Shown in pieces: positions 11,481 to 24,600 of a stretch of 64,000 nucleotides of DNA. The stretch is from NCBI GenBank assembly GCA_032622095.1, contig CP136065.1:56293949-56357948 (forward strand), written 5' to 3'. This DNA is from Siphonodentalium dalli (lineage: Eukaryota > Mollusca > Scaphopoda > Gadilida > Siphonodentaliidae). The position numbers and the translations under genes were made by a program. Within the stretch, counting starts at the first letter, position 1; every line of letters starts with the position of its first letter. Under the pieces are notes generated by a model, which was given only the letters and a program-made list of their open reading frames with translations, was not told where the DNA came from and did no database searches.

Positions 11481-12392
11481 TTGTTTATACCATAATTATT
11501 ATTCTTCGGTCGCTTCGTAAATGTATTGCTACTGAGCTACTCTGTGGTGACTGTTAACCTGTATGTGCACCGAGTCACCCAAATATGTTAAGCTATCATG
11601 AATGTGGGTAGTAATACATATTTCTAGGAAATTCGGTGATCCGCCACTTTCTTGGGCATCAGTCAGTTGATGTGAACACACATTCCGATTTCCCACATTG
11701 CAGATACCATTAACAATCTATACGTTGTAGTCAAAATGTAAGCCGTCGTTCGCTTTAAACACGGAAAGGCAGACGAACACGTGCGTTTGTTTTGTTTACA
11801 TTTGCAACAGCTATCGCCGACCTGTATAAAACGTGTACTTTGTCGGTGCATGCACCTAGCATAAAACATCTTTAAACTAACTTTAATGTGTCATTTTTTG
11901 ACAAGTAAACCCAGTAAATGGAATTGGATAGTATATATCTGTGTGTTTAGACCACTTATCGCATTTCAGTGTGTCTTGAGTCGGAAAAATTGTGTATTTA
12001 CTTCGCGAAGCGGGCGTGACGAAAAATTGGGCTAAATTTCGACAGCGAGGTCACCAGAGGTCAAATGACGGGTCGTTCTACTATGGGTATAAACTTTTAA
12101 CACATAAAGTGCCGTTGAAACATTTACACAACAGTATAAATTTATGCCAATAGTAGGAATCGTTATACCCACAGTAGGGTGTAAAGATGAAATTTACAAA
12201 ACAGGTGTTATACACACAGTAGCATAGCCAATTATGGTATAAAACAGTATACTCTATAATTCAACACCAAAACTCTCATTTATCCGATCATATTAAATTT
12301 TTATCGCCAAGGGATGGGTTAACATCTGCCGATCGTGATCGGCCTCTCGTTAATAGACACGGTTAACATAAAGTTGTTCTGGTTCTGTTTTT

Positions 12393-12945
12393 AGCTCACC
12401 TGAGACGAAGTCTCCGGTGGAGCTATAGGCATCACTCCTCATCCGTCGTCCGTCCGTCGTACAGTCCATTTGTCCGTCCATCCGTCAACAATTCTTTGAA
12501 CATCTCCTCTGGAACCGTAAGACCGAATTGGTTCATATTTGGTGTGGATGTGCCCTAGGTGACTCTCCTTCAGATTTGTTTAAATGAGGTCACTGGGTCA
12601 AATAGTTGCGAAACCAGGGCCATAACTCTATTCCTCCATAGTAATTCTTACAACGACTTCTTGTCCAGAACCATTGGGCCGATTTAGCTAATATTTGGTA
12701 TGGAGGGTCCTTGGGTGACTGGTGTTCAGATTTGTTCAAATGAGGTCACCCGGTCAATTAGTTGAGAAACCAGGGCCATAACTCATAATAATTCTTAGAA
12801 TGACTTCTTCTAAAAAAATATTGGGCCGATTTAGCTTATATTTGGTACGGAGGGACCTTGGGTGACTGGGGTTCAGATTTGTTCAAATGGGGTCACTGGG
12901 TCAAATAGGGGCAGAGCCAGGGACATAACTCTAAAAATAAAATTA
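12393..12945. repeat. agctcacctgag-headed repeat with ~170-bp units
   Basis: Head agctcacctgagacgaagtc and cgtccgtccgtcg, then three units sharing gattgttcaaatg-like and gaaaccagggccataactc. Confidence 0.55.
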
Positions 12946-12959
12946 CATTTTTGCATTTT

Positions 12960-14587
12960 GATGTTCAGCAAGTATATGTATGTACTTAATTTTGTCATAT
13001 TGTGCAAGCTTGTACTCCTTGGTTTCCTGGTCAATTTCTTAAAACATGACACAGATATTTACCACCATGACAACCTGTTCATCTGTGATTACGAAATTGG
13101 TTGGACGTATTGTAGTTGAGTTATCACACTGCTGTAAGTCATGTGATACAGGGTTTTTCATGGGGACATGTCTCTATTCCGAAGGTTCGCAAATCCGAAG
13201 GTTCACTATTCCGAAGGTTCTCTATTCCGAAGGTTCGCTATTCCTAACGTTCACTATTCCGAAGGTTCTCTATTCCGAAGGTTCGCTATTCCGAAGGTTT
13301 TTGTTATTTTAAGGTTAATTCTATATTCTAAAGTACTGAGAGGGTTCATTATCAGGAAGACTTTTTATGAAGAAAATAACTTAAAACGATAAATGTGATA
13401 TTGTTTTGTTTTCGCGGGTTTTCTTGAGATTTAATGTCATTACTTATGACGTTATTTCTCATTACATATTCACGTCACGCAGCCCACACAACTGCTATGT
13501 TTCCATACGATTTAATATCATTACGTCTGATGTAATATCTCAATAATCTTAGAGGCAAGAGTACGCCAGCTAAAGGCGGATTCCATACGATTTAATATCA
13601 TTACGTCTGATGTAATATCTCAATAATCTTAGAGGCAAGAGTACGCCAGCTAAAGGCGGATTATAACTGGGGCTATAATGCTTAATGAATACTGGAGGCT
13701 AGAACATACTGCGTAGCAGAATATCGCTGAATAGACGGGTATGAGATAAACCTATTAAACTGCAATTGTGACTTTGTAGTGACTTTAAAGGCCCACTGAT
13801 TATTTGTTATAGTGCCTTGATATACGGTTCTATTAACAACTTATGCCATAAAATATGATTAATATACTATAATTAATCACCATTTGAAACGTTTGTGTCT
13901 CAGAAGATGCCCATAGAGAAATAGAAAACATCTGAAATCATAAAAAGATTCCCCCCGTTATGGCTCCCAGAATGCAACAGAATTCAAACTAAAAATGTAT
14001 TTTCAATGGAATGGAGATAACTATCTTTAAAATATAGTTATTCCCCCTCCATTGAAAATAGTACACTTTGCTCAACAAAACCAGATGAAACTTCAGCACA
14101 AAAACACGTTGGTAACTCAACAAAAACAATATGTTTATTATACTGGTTTATTATACTGGATAAGTTGAAAATACAATGTCAGAGAGCTTCCTATTTCAAA
14201 TGGTATATAATATGGTTGCAAATTTTGATGAAATTTCTGGTTAAATACGCCCAGAATAGAAAACCTTTGGAATAGCGAACCTTCGGAATTGTGAACCTTC
14301 GGAATTGTGAACCTTCGGATTAGCGAACCCTCGGAATAATGATCCTTCGGAATAGCGAACCTTCGGAATAATGAACCTTCGGAATAGAGAACCCTACCCG
14401 TATTTATCCCACTTTTTGACTTAGTAATGTTCAGCAAGTATATGTACTTAATTTTGTCATATTGTGCAAGCTTGTACTCCTTGGTTTCCTGGTCAATTTC
14501 TTAAAACTTGACACAGATATTTACCACCATGACAGCCTGTTCATCTGCCATTACGAGATTGGTTTGGCATATTGTAGTTGAGTTTAT
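12960..14587. mobile_element. Foldback element flanked by ~165-bp direct repeats
   Basis: Direct repeats 12960-13127 and 14426-14587 share gttcagcaagtatatgta and gtactccttggtttcctggt. Between them are two inverted clusters of a ~15-bp unit: attccgaaggttc at 13173-13302 and gaaccttcggaat at 14253-14396. The core holds an exact 80-bp tandem duplication and a hairpin at 13997-14067. Confidence 0.6.
13501..13662. repeat. Exact 80-bp tandem duplication
   Basis: Copies begin ttccatacgatttaatatca at 13501 and 13581 and I see no difference between them. Confidence 0.85.
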
Positions 14588-14777
14588 TAGGCTATTGAGC
14601 TATCCCAACAACTCATCTTGGATACTGCAAGAACAATATATCAAACAGATTTGATTTAGGAAGATTTTGGTGTTCAAATTTCACAACCTTTTTGCAAAGA
14701 CAACGAATGCTCTCTTTTGATGTGAGACATCTTGCTACCATTTTCTTGCAAATTATGACGTAGATTCCTGGCTCGAT

Positions 14778-15028
14778 CAAGCCTTGAAAGCTGCCTGTCA
14801 TTTGCAGAATGAAGTCCCCAGAGGGTGAATTGAGTTATGCTACCCCGCATGGCGGGCTAGCATCACCAAATTCACCCTCTGGGGACCTCATTCTGCTTAC
14901 ACCTCAGCAGAATGAGGTTCCCAGAGGGTGAATTTGGTGATGCTAACCCGCTATGTGGGGTAGCATCACTAAATTCACCCTCTGGGAACCTCATTCTGCA
15001 AATGACAGACACACTATTTCAAGGCTTG
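14778..15028. mobile_element. MITE H1, short double-hairpin form, copy D
   Basis: Ends caagccttgaaa and atttcaaggcttg. Two back-to-back hairpins of gaggtccccagagggtgaat / attcaccctctggggacctc, joined by a cacctcagc spacer. Flanks are only loosely alike (gctcgat / ctctgtat). Confidence 0.75.
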
Positions 15029-15555
15029 CTCTGTATTACCTAGATCATGCCATGAATCTCTTCTCTGGCTAACGCCTGTAGAGATCATATTCCACCAGTA
15101 CAAAACGTTGGAACTTTTTGAAGTTCTGACAGGTCACCTTATAAAGTCATAAAAAATAACACCAGGAATATATTTCTTAGTTATTATCTGTTTCTTGAAA
15201 TTTCACGATATATATAAATGAATTTGCGAGTGATTTTGCTTTGCGTCGCATACAATTGTGGCATTTTCCTGGGTGATTAGTTTGATGTTGATTGCGATAT
15301 CGGCTCACAAAAGTCAGAGAAAAGCATGCAATTTTGAGTTGGGACATTCGCCTACAGTGAAGTACATTATTAAGGAAAAGATAACAACTAAGAAATATAT
15401 ACCCTTGTTATGTTTTCGATTTTATAAGGTTCCCTATCAAAACTTCAAAAAGTTCCCAGGTTTTGTACTGGTGGAATATAATCTCTACGGGTGTTAGCCA
15501 GAGTAGAGATTCATGGCATGATCTATGTATTACCCAGACTTGAAAAGTAAGAAAT

Positions 15556-15561
15556 TTTATT
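15556..15561 (-). promoter_or_regulatory. Poly(A) signal of TMEM220
   Basis: TTTATT on the + strand reads AATAAA on the minus strand, about 100 nt past the TMEM220 stop codon. It is the nearest canonical signal. Cleavage site not determined. Confidence 0.5.
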
Positions 15562-15662
15562 CAAAACATATTTATGTTTGTATTATTCTTTACAAAAATA
15601 CAGAGATATCAAGTCCACACTTGAGCATTTACTGGTGACTGTTCACACAACAGTATGCCAGG

Positions 15663-18600
15663 TCAGGAAAACATCCCGGAGCAATGTCCAATCTTAGTGT
15701 GCCAGTCCCCAATGAAGCATAATCCCCACAGTAGAATGGGCAGGACCCCTATAGTCACCGTCATTATCATCAAAGCTGCTGCAATTCCTTGGTGAGAAGT
15801 TTCTTTGCTTGATCTGGAAGAATATTTAAAGATTTTTATTCTTGTAAATATTTTGAGGATTATAGATGCTGACACTTTTGGGAAATACTAGACAAACATC
15901 AATGTATAGAAAAAATGAAATAACCATCACTGACAAGCCTGAGTTTAGAGTGCCTGTCATTTGCAGAATGAGGTCCCCAGAGGGTGAATTTAGTGATGGG
16001 ACCTCATTCTGCATGGCCTCATCTTCTATGGGAGATATAGACTTAGATTGAAGTTCCCAAATGGTCAATATTGTGATGTTCCCCTTTGGGAACCTTGATT
16101 ATGCAATGTGTCGTGCCAATTTGGGGATACAGAGAAACTAAACTAAAAAAGATATAGAATCTAAGTTTCTATAGAAATTTAATAATAAAGAAAGATGATG
16201 AGGTCTAAGCAGAATGAGGTCCCCAGAGCATGAATTTAGTGATGCTAGCCCGCTATGTGGGATAGCGTCACTAAATTCACCCTCTGGAGACCTCATTCTG
16301 CAAATGGCAGACGACATGCTATAATCAGGCTTGATCACTGATGTGTGCCTTTTGGATAAAACAGAGTCGCCACAGCAATAGCTGTCAGTGATAACAACCT
16401 GTATAAATAGATCTGACACAATTAAGGTCAGTTTCATGGGGAGCGAGATCGAAATCACTCACGAGGTAAATACCATAGAATCTGTTAAATATTATGTGAA
16501 ATAAGTCTTTAAGTGTTACAGTGAATACGTCTTTAAGTGTTAATGTTAAATAAGTCTTTAAGTGTTACAGTGAATACGTCTTTAAGTGTTAATGTTAAAT
16601 AAGTCTTTAAGTGTTACAGTGAATACGTCTTTAAGTGTTAATGTTAAATAAGTCTTTAAGTGTTACAGTGAATACGTCTTTAAGTGTTAATGTTAAATAA
16701 GTCTTTAAGTGTTACAGTGAATACGTCTTTAAGTGTTAATGTTAAATAAGTCTTTAAGTGTTACAGTGAATACGTCTTTAAGTGTTAATGTTAAATAAGT
16801 CTTTAAGTGTTACAGTGAATACGTCTTTAAGTGTTAATGTTAAATAAGTCTTTAAGTGTTACAGTGAATACGTCTTTAAGTGTTAATGTTAAATAAGTCT
16901 TTAAGTGTTACAGTGAATACGTCTTTAAGTGTTAATGTTAAATAAGTCTTTAAGTGTTACAGTGAATACGTCTTTAAGTGTTAATGTTAAATAAGTCTTT
17001 AAGTGTTACAGTGAATACGTCTTTAAGTGTTAATGTTAAATAAGTCTTTAAGTGTTATAGTGAATACGTCTTTAAGTGTTAATGTGAAATAAGTCTTTAA
17101 AGATATGGGCGGTGGGTAAGCTGTTAAAATATTTACCTCCGTCAAAAACCGTCATAAACAGAAATAATAGTAAAATATAGACAGACTTTGTTCTGATACC
17201 AATCAGAAATATGGCATATGTTATTGTCAAATGTTTTTCCTTTGTTATGTAAACAAAAGCAAAAAAACGTTACAGAACCTGGCTTAGATCCGGATATGGT
17301 AAACATAAAGAGCGTTATTTGCTACTGTTTTCCTGATATGGAAATAATAAAGAGCGTTTATATCATTTGTGTGTGATTAACCAATAGAATTGCGCTGTGT
17401 TATGTAAACAGAAGCAAAACTTCTGTAACACGAGCAGGCTCTTGTTTACGTACACCATCGTATGTCTTGACGACAATAAACTATTTACACGCTGATTATG
17501 TTTGGCATATGAAAAAAACTAGATACATTTTAATATTCCTTCTGTTGATGGCGATTTGAACAAATATGAATATTTCTGCAACGAACGCCGCCCATGCCTT
17601 TAAGTGTTACAGTGAAATAATTGTTATTGTTAAATAAGTCTTTAAATTATTATAGTGAAATCTAAGTGTTATAGTGAAATAAGTTTTTAAGTATTATAGT
17701 GAAATCTAAGTGTTACAGTGAAATAATTGTTATTGTTAAATAAGTCTTTAAATTATTATAGTGAATCTAAGTGTTATAGTGAAATAAGTCTTAAAGTATT
17801 ATAGTGAAATCTTAAGTGTTACAGTGAAATCTAAGTGTAAAAGTGAAATAAGTCTTTAATATAACTCCATCTAGAAATGTATTCATTATTTTTGCACATA
17901 TATTTCATTTTCGTTTGCTTTGCCTTTTACTATTATTATGTTGTTTTAGCTTTACAGATTTTATGAATGGTTCCTCCTTTTGGTTTTTCATTTTGACCAA
18001 AATTTATCAAAAATAACCCCAACAAATTTTTAAATGACCAACTATTGGCCGAAGGAATTTTTTTCCCAGTGTGAACCCTGTCTTCTAGAATCAATGGCAC
18101 AATCTGACTTGTACCTCGTTAGTCAGATTTTCATCTTACCTTCCTAGTGAGGAGAATCTTGTTATTCCAAGCCAAATCAGGATGATTACTAATCCGCCTA
18201 GCTCTCTGCAATTAAATGGATAATGCAGTCAGAATTGTCATTACTTTTAAAAAATGCATGAAATTCAAACATAACAATAATACATTTCATGTTTTGGAAG
18301 TCTGTGGATATTCTACAGCTCCTTCGTTCTACGTCTACCTTTTGTTTTCCGAATGTCCACTTCGTAATCTGACTGTTCATGTCACCAACGAGTCCCCCCA
18401 ATGAGATCTTTTACAGAGATCTAGTGTTGCATCACTCTGCCTACAATAAACAACATTTGCATAGTGCTCATGAACCCCACGCAATTCAATTTTTTGTCAA
18501 TATATGTGTGTATCTCATTTGCACCTATCAATGTGTAACAGAACCAGAAGGATAGTGTACTGTACGCATGCAAACTTGTATAACATGATGAATTTGAAGT

Positions 18601-21600
18601 TCGCCTCAATCTATTTTATGGATATACATGACCAAAATCCAGATAAGTACATTGAGAGTCTAAATTAGATATATAAATATACAAAATGTACTTCAAACAG
18701 TGCAAAACTAAATGATGAAACATGTATGTCTATGCATGCCGACGTTTTGTTTCGAACATAATCACATATTCAACCTAGAATTTCGTTCCCAGCATGATCA
18801 GCGACGAAATACACAAGCTCTAATAAATGAACAGTGTCAAGTGGCATGGTTTTGTTCTCAGGTCAAGGACTATGTTTTATCCTTGTATATCCTTTCAAAT
18901 CTGTGTTTTAAATCAGTTATTGGACACGCGACTGATATTCGGAAACTGTCTAATTTCCTTATGTCCAGTCTCTCATCCATTAACCCTGACATATCTTTGT
19001 TACAGACTGTAATATCAGTGTTGACCCTTTTTTACTAACTGGATTTTCCCATCAGTTATAAAAGTATACAATGGAATGGTCTAATGGAATTCATCTGGAG
19101 GGATATTCAGGAAATATACATATACTAGTAGGTAGATGACAGATAATAAAAATCCTATCCAGGTAATGTTTAGATAATATGTTAAGCAAGTGGCATATGA
19201 CCATTTGTAGAACTTAGTATCTAGATAATTCCTAAGGGAGCTAATTGCCAATGAGTATTTAGTAAAGTGTTAATTACTTGCTGACTGAAATGATGCAGCT
19301 GATTTTTTTTAAACCCCCTCTTCAGAATATATGTGTATACACAAGATATATATATACAAAATTGTTTTTATACCCCCCGCAACGAAGTTAGGGGGGTATA
19401 CTGGAGTCAGCTTGTCCGTCCGTCGTCCGTGGACACAAATTTGTCCAGAGTTTTTCTCAGTCGTTTTTTGATCAATTTCCGTGAAACTTGGCACAGACAT
19501 CAACCACCATGGACACCATGGGAACCTGTGCACCTGCGATTATGACGTCTGTCGGACTTTTTTTGGTGGAGTTATCCCCCTTTTTCGACTTAGAAAATTT
19601 TCGCAACATGTATACTTTTGTCCGAGCTTATATTCCTACATTTTTCGGTCAATTTTTTTAAAACGTGGCACAGATATTTAGTACCATGGGAACTTGTGCA
19701 CCTGCGATTATGACGTCTGTCCGACATATTTTGGTGGAGTTATCCCCCTTTTTCGACTTAGAAACTTTTTTGCAACATGCATAATTTTGTCCGAGCTTTT
19801 ATTCCTACATTTTTCGGTCAATGTTTTTTAATCTTGGCACTGATATTTAGTACCATGGGAACCTGTGCACCTGCGATTATGACGTCTGTCTGACATTTTT
19901 TGGTGGAGTTATTCCCCTTTTTCGACTTAGAATTTTTTTCGCAACATACATAATTTTGTCCAAGCTTTTATTCCTACATTTTTTGGTCAATAGGTTTAAG
20001 ATTAGGGTTATGGTTGTACACCTGCAATAGGAACTGTTATTTTATTATTTTAACTAAATGTTTACTGACATGTGAAACATCTTAGTATTTTAAAAACGGG
20101 GGTATCCGTAGTCCCATTGGGACAGTCACACCTCTAGTTACTTTTGTATAATGGTCAGTATGGAATGTATTTCCATAAACAACCACCTGTCAAAAATTGT
20201 CAAATAATTCCAAATTGCGCAAAGTTCAAAGGTGACAGGTTACAGTTCCGGTCGATATGAATTAGTATAATTTCCGGATATTTGTTCGATACCGGGCACC
20301 AGAACGAAGTGCGATCGCGGATTGGGGAATAATTAATTATTATTCTAATAATAACTAAATGTTTATTATAATAATTTTGCCCTATTCAAACTGCTGGAAA
20401 ATAATTTTTTTTAACTTTCAGCATAACTTACCTGCCCTCTTCAATAACAAGTGGGTTCTGTATTTGACTTGACCAAGCTTCTATAAACAGCACAATATGA
20501 TACATTGTGTAGGCAAGGTTCACAGCAAATAGCACCACAAGACCAACACCCCATACATTATGTTCTGTGGAGATTATAAGCATGAACAGTAATGCCCCAA
20601 ATAATCGACTCCTTAACCACAGCAGAATTATGGGTGACTTTTCAGGATTTAGAATGGCAACAAGCCATATTTCCGACTAAATCCTGAAAAGTTACCCATA
20701 ATTCTGCTGTGGTTAAGGAGTCGATTATTTAGGGCATTACTGTATTATGTTAAATTTGGGGTGCGTTATCTTTGTTTGAAAATTCAAATATTTATCAGAA
20801 TAATGTAATTTAAAGATTCATTTCATTTAACGATGGTCTATCTCTTTCTAAATATGTTTTATATAGTTTCCGGGGTATAAAATAATAAATATGAGTCGAA
20901 GACATCTGTTCGGAAATGCTTGATTTAATATATATTGATATTTTTGTAGATAATCAATTAGGTCATTTTTGTTTAATATTTTTAGAATATAACGTCATGA
21001 AACTATCAGGAAATCTCAGATAGAGATAGAGTTCTCCCGCTTGGTACACTCCAGAATTTCCTCAAGCTGTAAAATGTCCTAAATTGATCGTATGTATTAT
21101 ACCAGAAAATTTTAAATAAAATCAATATTAATTGATAGAAGCGTTTATGGATAGGGGTCTTTATGTATTATTTTATACCCATGAAACTATATACAACTTG
21201 TTATAGGAAGAGATAGACCACCTTTAACCCTTTCAGTGCCAAGTCCGATTTTTGTAACAACCCATATTTCCTTGATCATTTTTCAAATTTATTGATTATA
21301 ATTATGTGATACATTGATGGAAGGAGCTCTTATATTTATTTATTATAATAATGTGATACATTGATGGTAAGAGCTCTTAGAGCTCTTTCCATCAATGTAT
21401 CACATTATTATAATCAATAAATTTGAAAAATGATCAAGGAAATATGGGTTGATACAAAAATCGGACTTGGCACTGAAAGGGTTAAAGACATGTAAGTTAC
21501 ATGTTTAATGTTGTGCTCAAAGTGATGTATAAATGTACCAGGAATGGCATAATTTACTGAACTTATATTACCAAAAAGATTTCTAGTTGCACTAGTAGTG

Positions 21601-24600
21601 TTTGAGCCCCTCCATATTATATACCTTTGGAAAAGTTGTGCTCTTAATTAGTAAAATATAAGTAAAATTTCTTTATTGAATGGATTATCCCGTTCAAATA
21701 TAATAGTATACACTGGAATGGTCTATTATTTATTCGGATGGGTGTTTGTGGAATAAGAACAGACAGCAGACAGAAACACAGATAATACAGGGGCAGAATG
21801 ATTCATAATCATTTGTGGGAAATGTTCAGATAATAAGTTCAACAAAGGAGCTATGGTTATTTGAACATTTCCTATGGAATAACTACTCATCAATGAATAT
21901 TCAGTATTGAAATGATTAAACATACCTGAAATGCTGAGATGGAAACATGAGACCAATGACACGATCGCTGGAAGTACGTAGATAGGCTGCAATCAGAGAT
22001 TTATAGATCACTGCTCCATGGTTAGGAATTATTTGAATTATGTTGTAATAATTTCAGTCTACAAGGGATTGTTTTCTAAACAAGTGTTGAGATAATTTTG
22101 AAAGTCCCCACAAGTAAATTCTGTCATAATGACAAGTATATAACAGTTTCAATATAATTTCAGTAAATGGTCAGTGTGTAGTCAAAATTTAGAAAATCAA
22201 ACTTAATTATTGAATATTTATTTATGATAGATCTTCATCATTGATGGTTACAATTATCATAGGGATGATAAGCCTAACAAAGCCTTTCAAACGATTTCTC
22301 GTTTCTATCAAAATTCTGTTTGGATTTCTATAAACTGATATGAGAAGTTACCATGGGATCTTCATTGAAACATTTGGAAACAGCTTTCGAAATATATTCT
22401 TTTGCTTTTTAGAAAACTTGACGACACATGAACCAAGTAGAAATAATTTCAAACTAAATGTAGATACATGTATATGAAAAAAGACAACTTCCACCAAGTA
22501 CGTTAATCCAGAAAAATGTAAAATGAAGGTACATGCTCCCACCAAGGAGAGATATTGCATATAATTTCAATGAGTATGGTGGTAATGTGATACAACATGC
22601 ATGGTAATAAGTAGATTCAGTAAAATTAATCTCTTTTGCACAAACTTAACTGATTTGGATTCTGGCTAAAGAAGAATTCAGTGATGATATTCCAGTAATG
22701 CCCTAAATAATCGACTTCTTAACCACAGTAGAATTATGGGTAATTTTTCAGGATTTAGTCAGAAATATGGCTTGTTGCCATTCATCGGAAAGCTCTCACT
22801 GAGCCATATTTCCAACTAAATCCTGAAAAATTACCCATAATTCTGCTGTGGTTAAGCAGTCGATTATTTAGGGCATTACTGTAGTTACCAATACTTACTG
22901 TCCATATGAACCAATCGGCATCATTCATCTGTGAATTAGAAAAGCAGGTTAGCAAAAAAGCTCACATTTTCTTTCTTTTGAAACAAATGTTAAAAATTCT
23001 TATCTATCTGTTGTATAGGCCTAAAGAGAGAATATACAATACACTTCGTAAGTAAAACACCACATCATTGAAAGTTAGCGCTCTTTATAATGTGCCTCAT
23101 TAGTAGTAGCATCATATGGTCATCACATCGACCATATTTTCCTTTGTCACTGTAATGAGTGAATGTGTGACATACATATAGAGGATCTCCAAAGATTATG
23201 TTGGGATATAAGATGAAATGAAACAGTGTTTGACAAATTTGATTCACGAGTAGTAGACAAGTTGTGAATAAAATTTATCAAACGAGTTTCATAAAATATT
23301 TAATGTTTAATAAGGCAATGGCTTTTACTCAATTTTCTAGAAAAACTAACAGTACATTTTCTTAACAGCATCAGTTTGTCCCACCAGCATCATAACAATT
23401 CACCAGGACCCACCAGCATTATAGCAAATTATCAGGACCACTTAACCAGGAGTTCCACTATCATGCCACCTTCTCCACATAAACCACTGTTAAAGACCGT
23501 AAATAGTACTATGCAGAGGCAATGGAATCTAGCAAAAAGTGAGGAGATGGACCACAATTGTTAGCAAAAGTGGGCATCACCAGTTACATATTCTGACAGT
23601 TATCAATCATGATATGAAGTTTGAAGGTAGCAACATTCTACAGGCATGATCATTCAAATTTTTAAATTTATTTGGGGACAAGCACCCAATATCCAGAACA
23701 TTAAATAGACTGAAACTTATTTTTTAGATAACTATTTAGTATATTATGCTACAAGGTACTGCCTATGTTCCACAAACAAAATGAATATGGACAAGCAGAA
23801 TAGAACATTTAGTTTTCCATTGATTAACTAACATGTATAATAACCAAGTGAGTCACAATTTGCTACCTTTTCAGAACAGTGAAGAATAATGTTCAGGATA
23901 TATGTAAAAAAAATCATCTTGAATAATTTGGTCAATAAATGCCGTTTTGTGACACTTTTAAGATAGATCAAAACAAAAATAAACATCTTTCATACCAAAG
24001 ATATTAACATTTTACATGAAAAAAATGGTCCAAACCTGAAAAATGATTTTTTTGTCATATTTATGCCAAGTTTGTGAGAGAAAAATCCAATATTTATGGT
24101 AATGTCAGTGGTGACAACAGTAACAATTAATTAACCAAGGTGTTTCAGACATGTTAGTATTCAATGTATAGAAGGCAGAATAGCCAATTGTATACATCAA
24201 CCACAACTTGTAGGTGATTGCAATAATTGCAATAATTACATATTTCTGAGGCTCCAATGGTCAGTTAACATAAAAAATACAAAATAAAAACAATTCTCAA
24301 CCATTTCCACGCAGAGGAACTGATCTGGATGGTAGTGAAAAAACGTCATATTTTCCAACTTCCGGCGGCCAATTTGGCGGCCATCTTGGATGGGAAGATT
24401 GAATTTGGCCAAAAATGGTGGCCTAATGTCTCAGCTTCACAACAATATATACATTTGTATACATTTGGCAAGATTTTCCCGCTATTATTTGCATCAAACT
24501 GACTTTGTGCCTAATCTGAAAAAAAACGGTGGCCATGTTGGACGCCATCTTGTCTGGTTTCTACAGAGCCACTTTTAATCGTGTCAATATCGCTTTCAAG

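Noticed and set aside
16502-17100. CRISPR-like regular repeats
   Set aside because: The 49-bp units are contiguous with no variable spacers, and the window is eukaryotic. It is a satellite.
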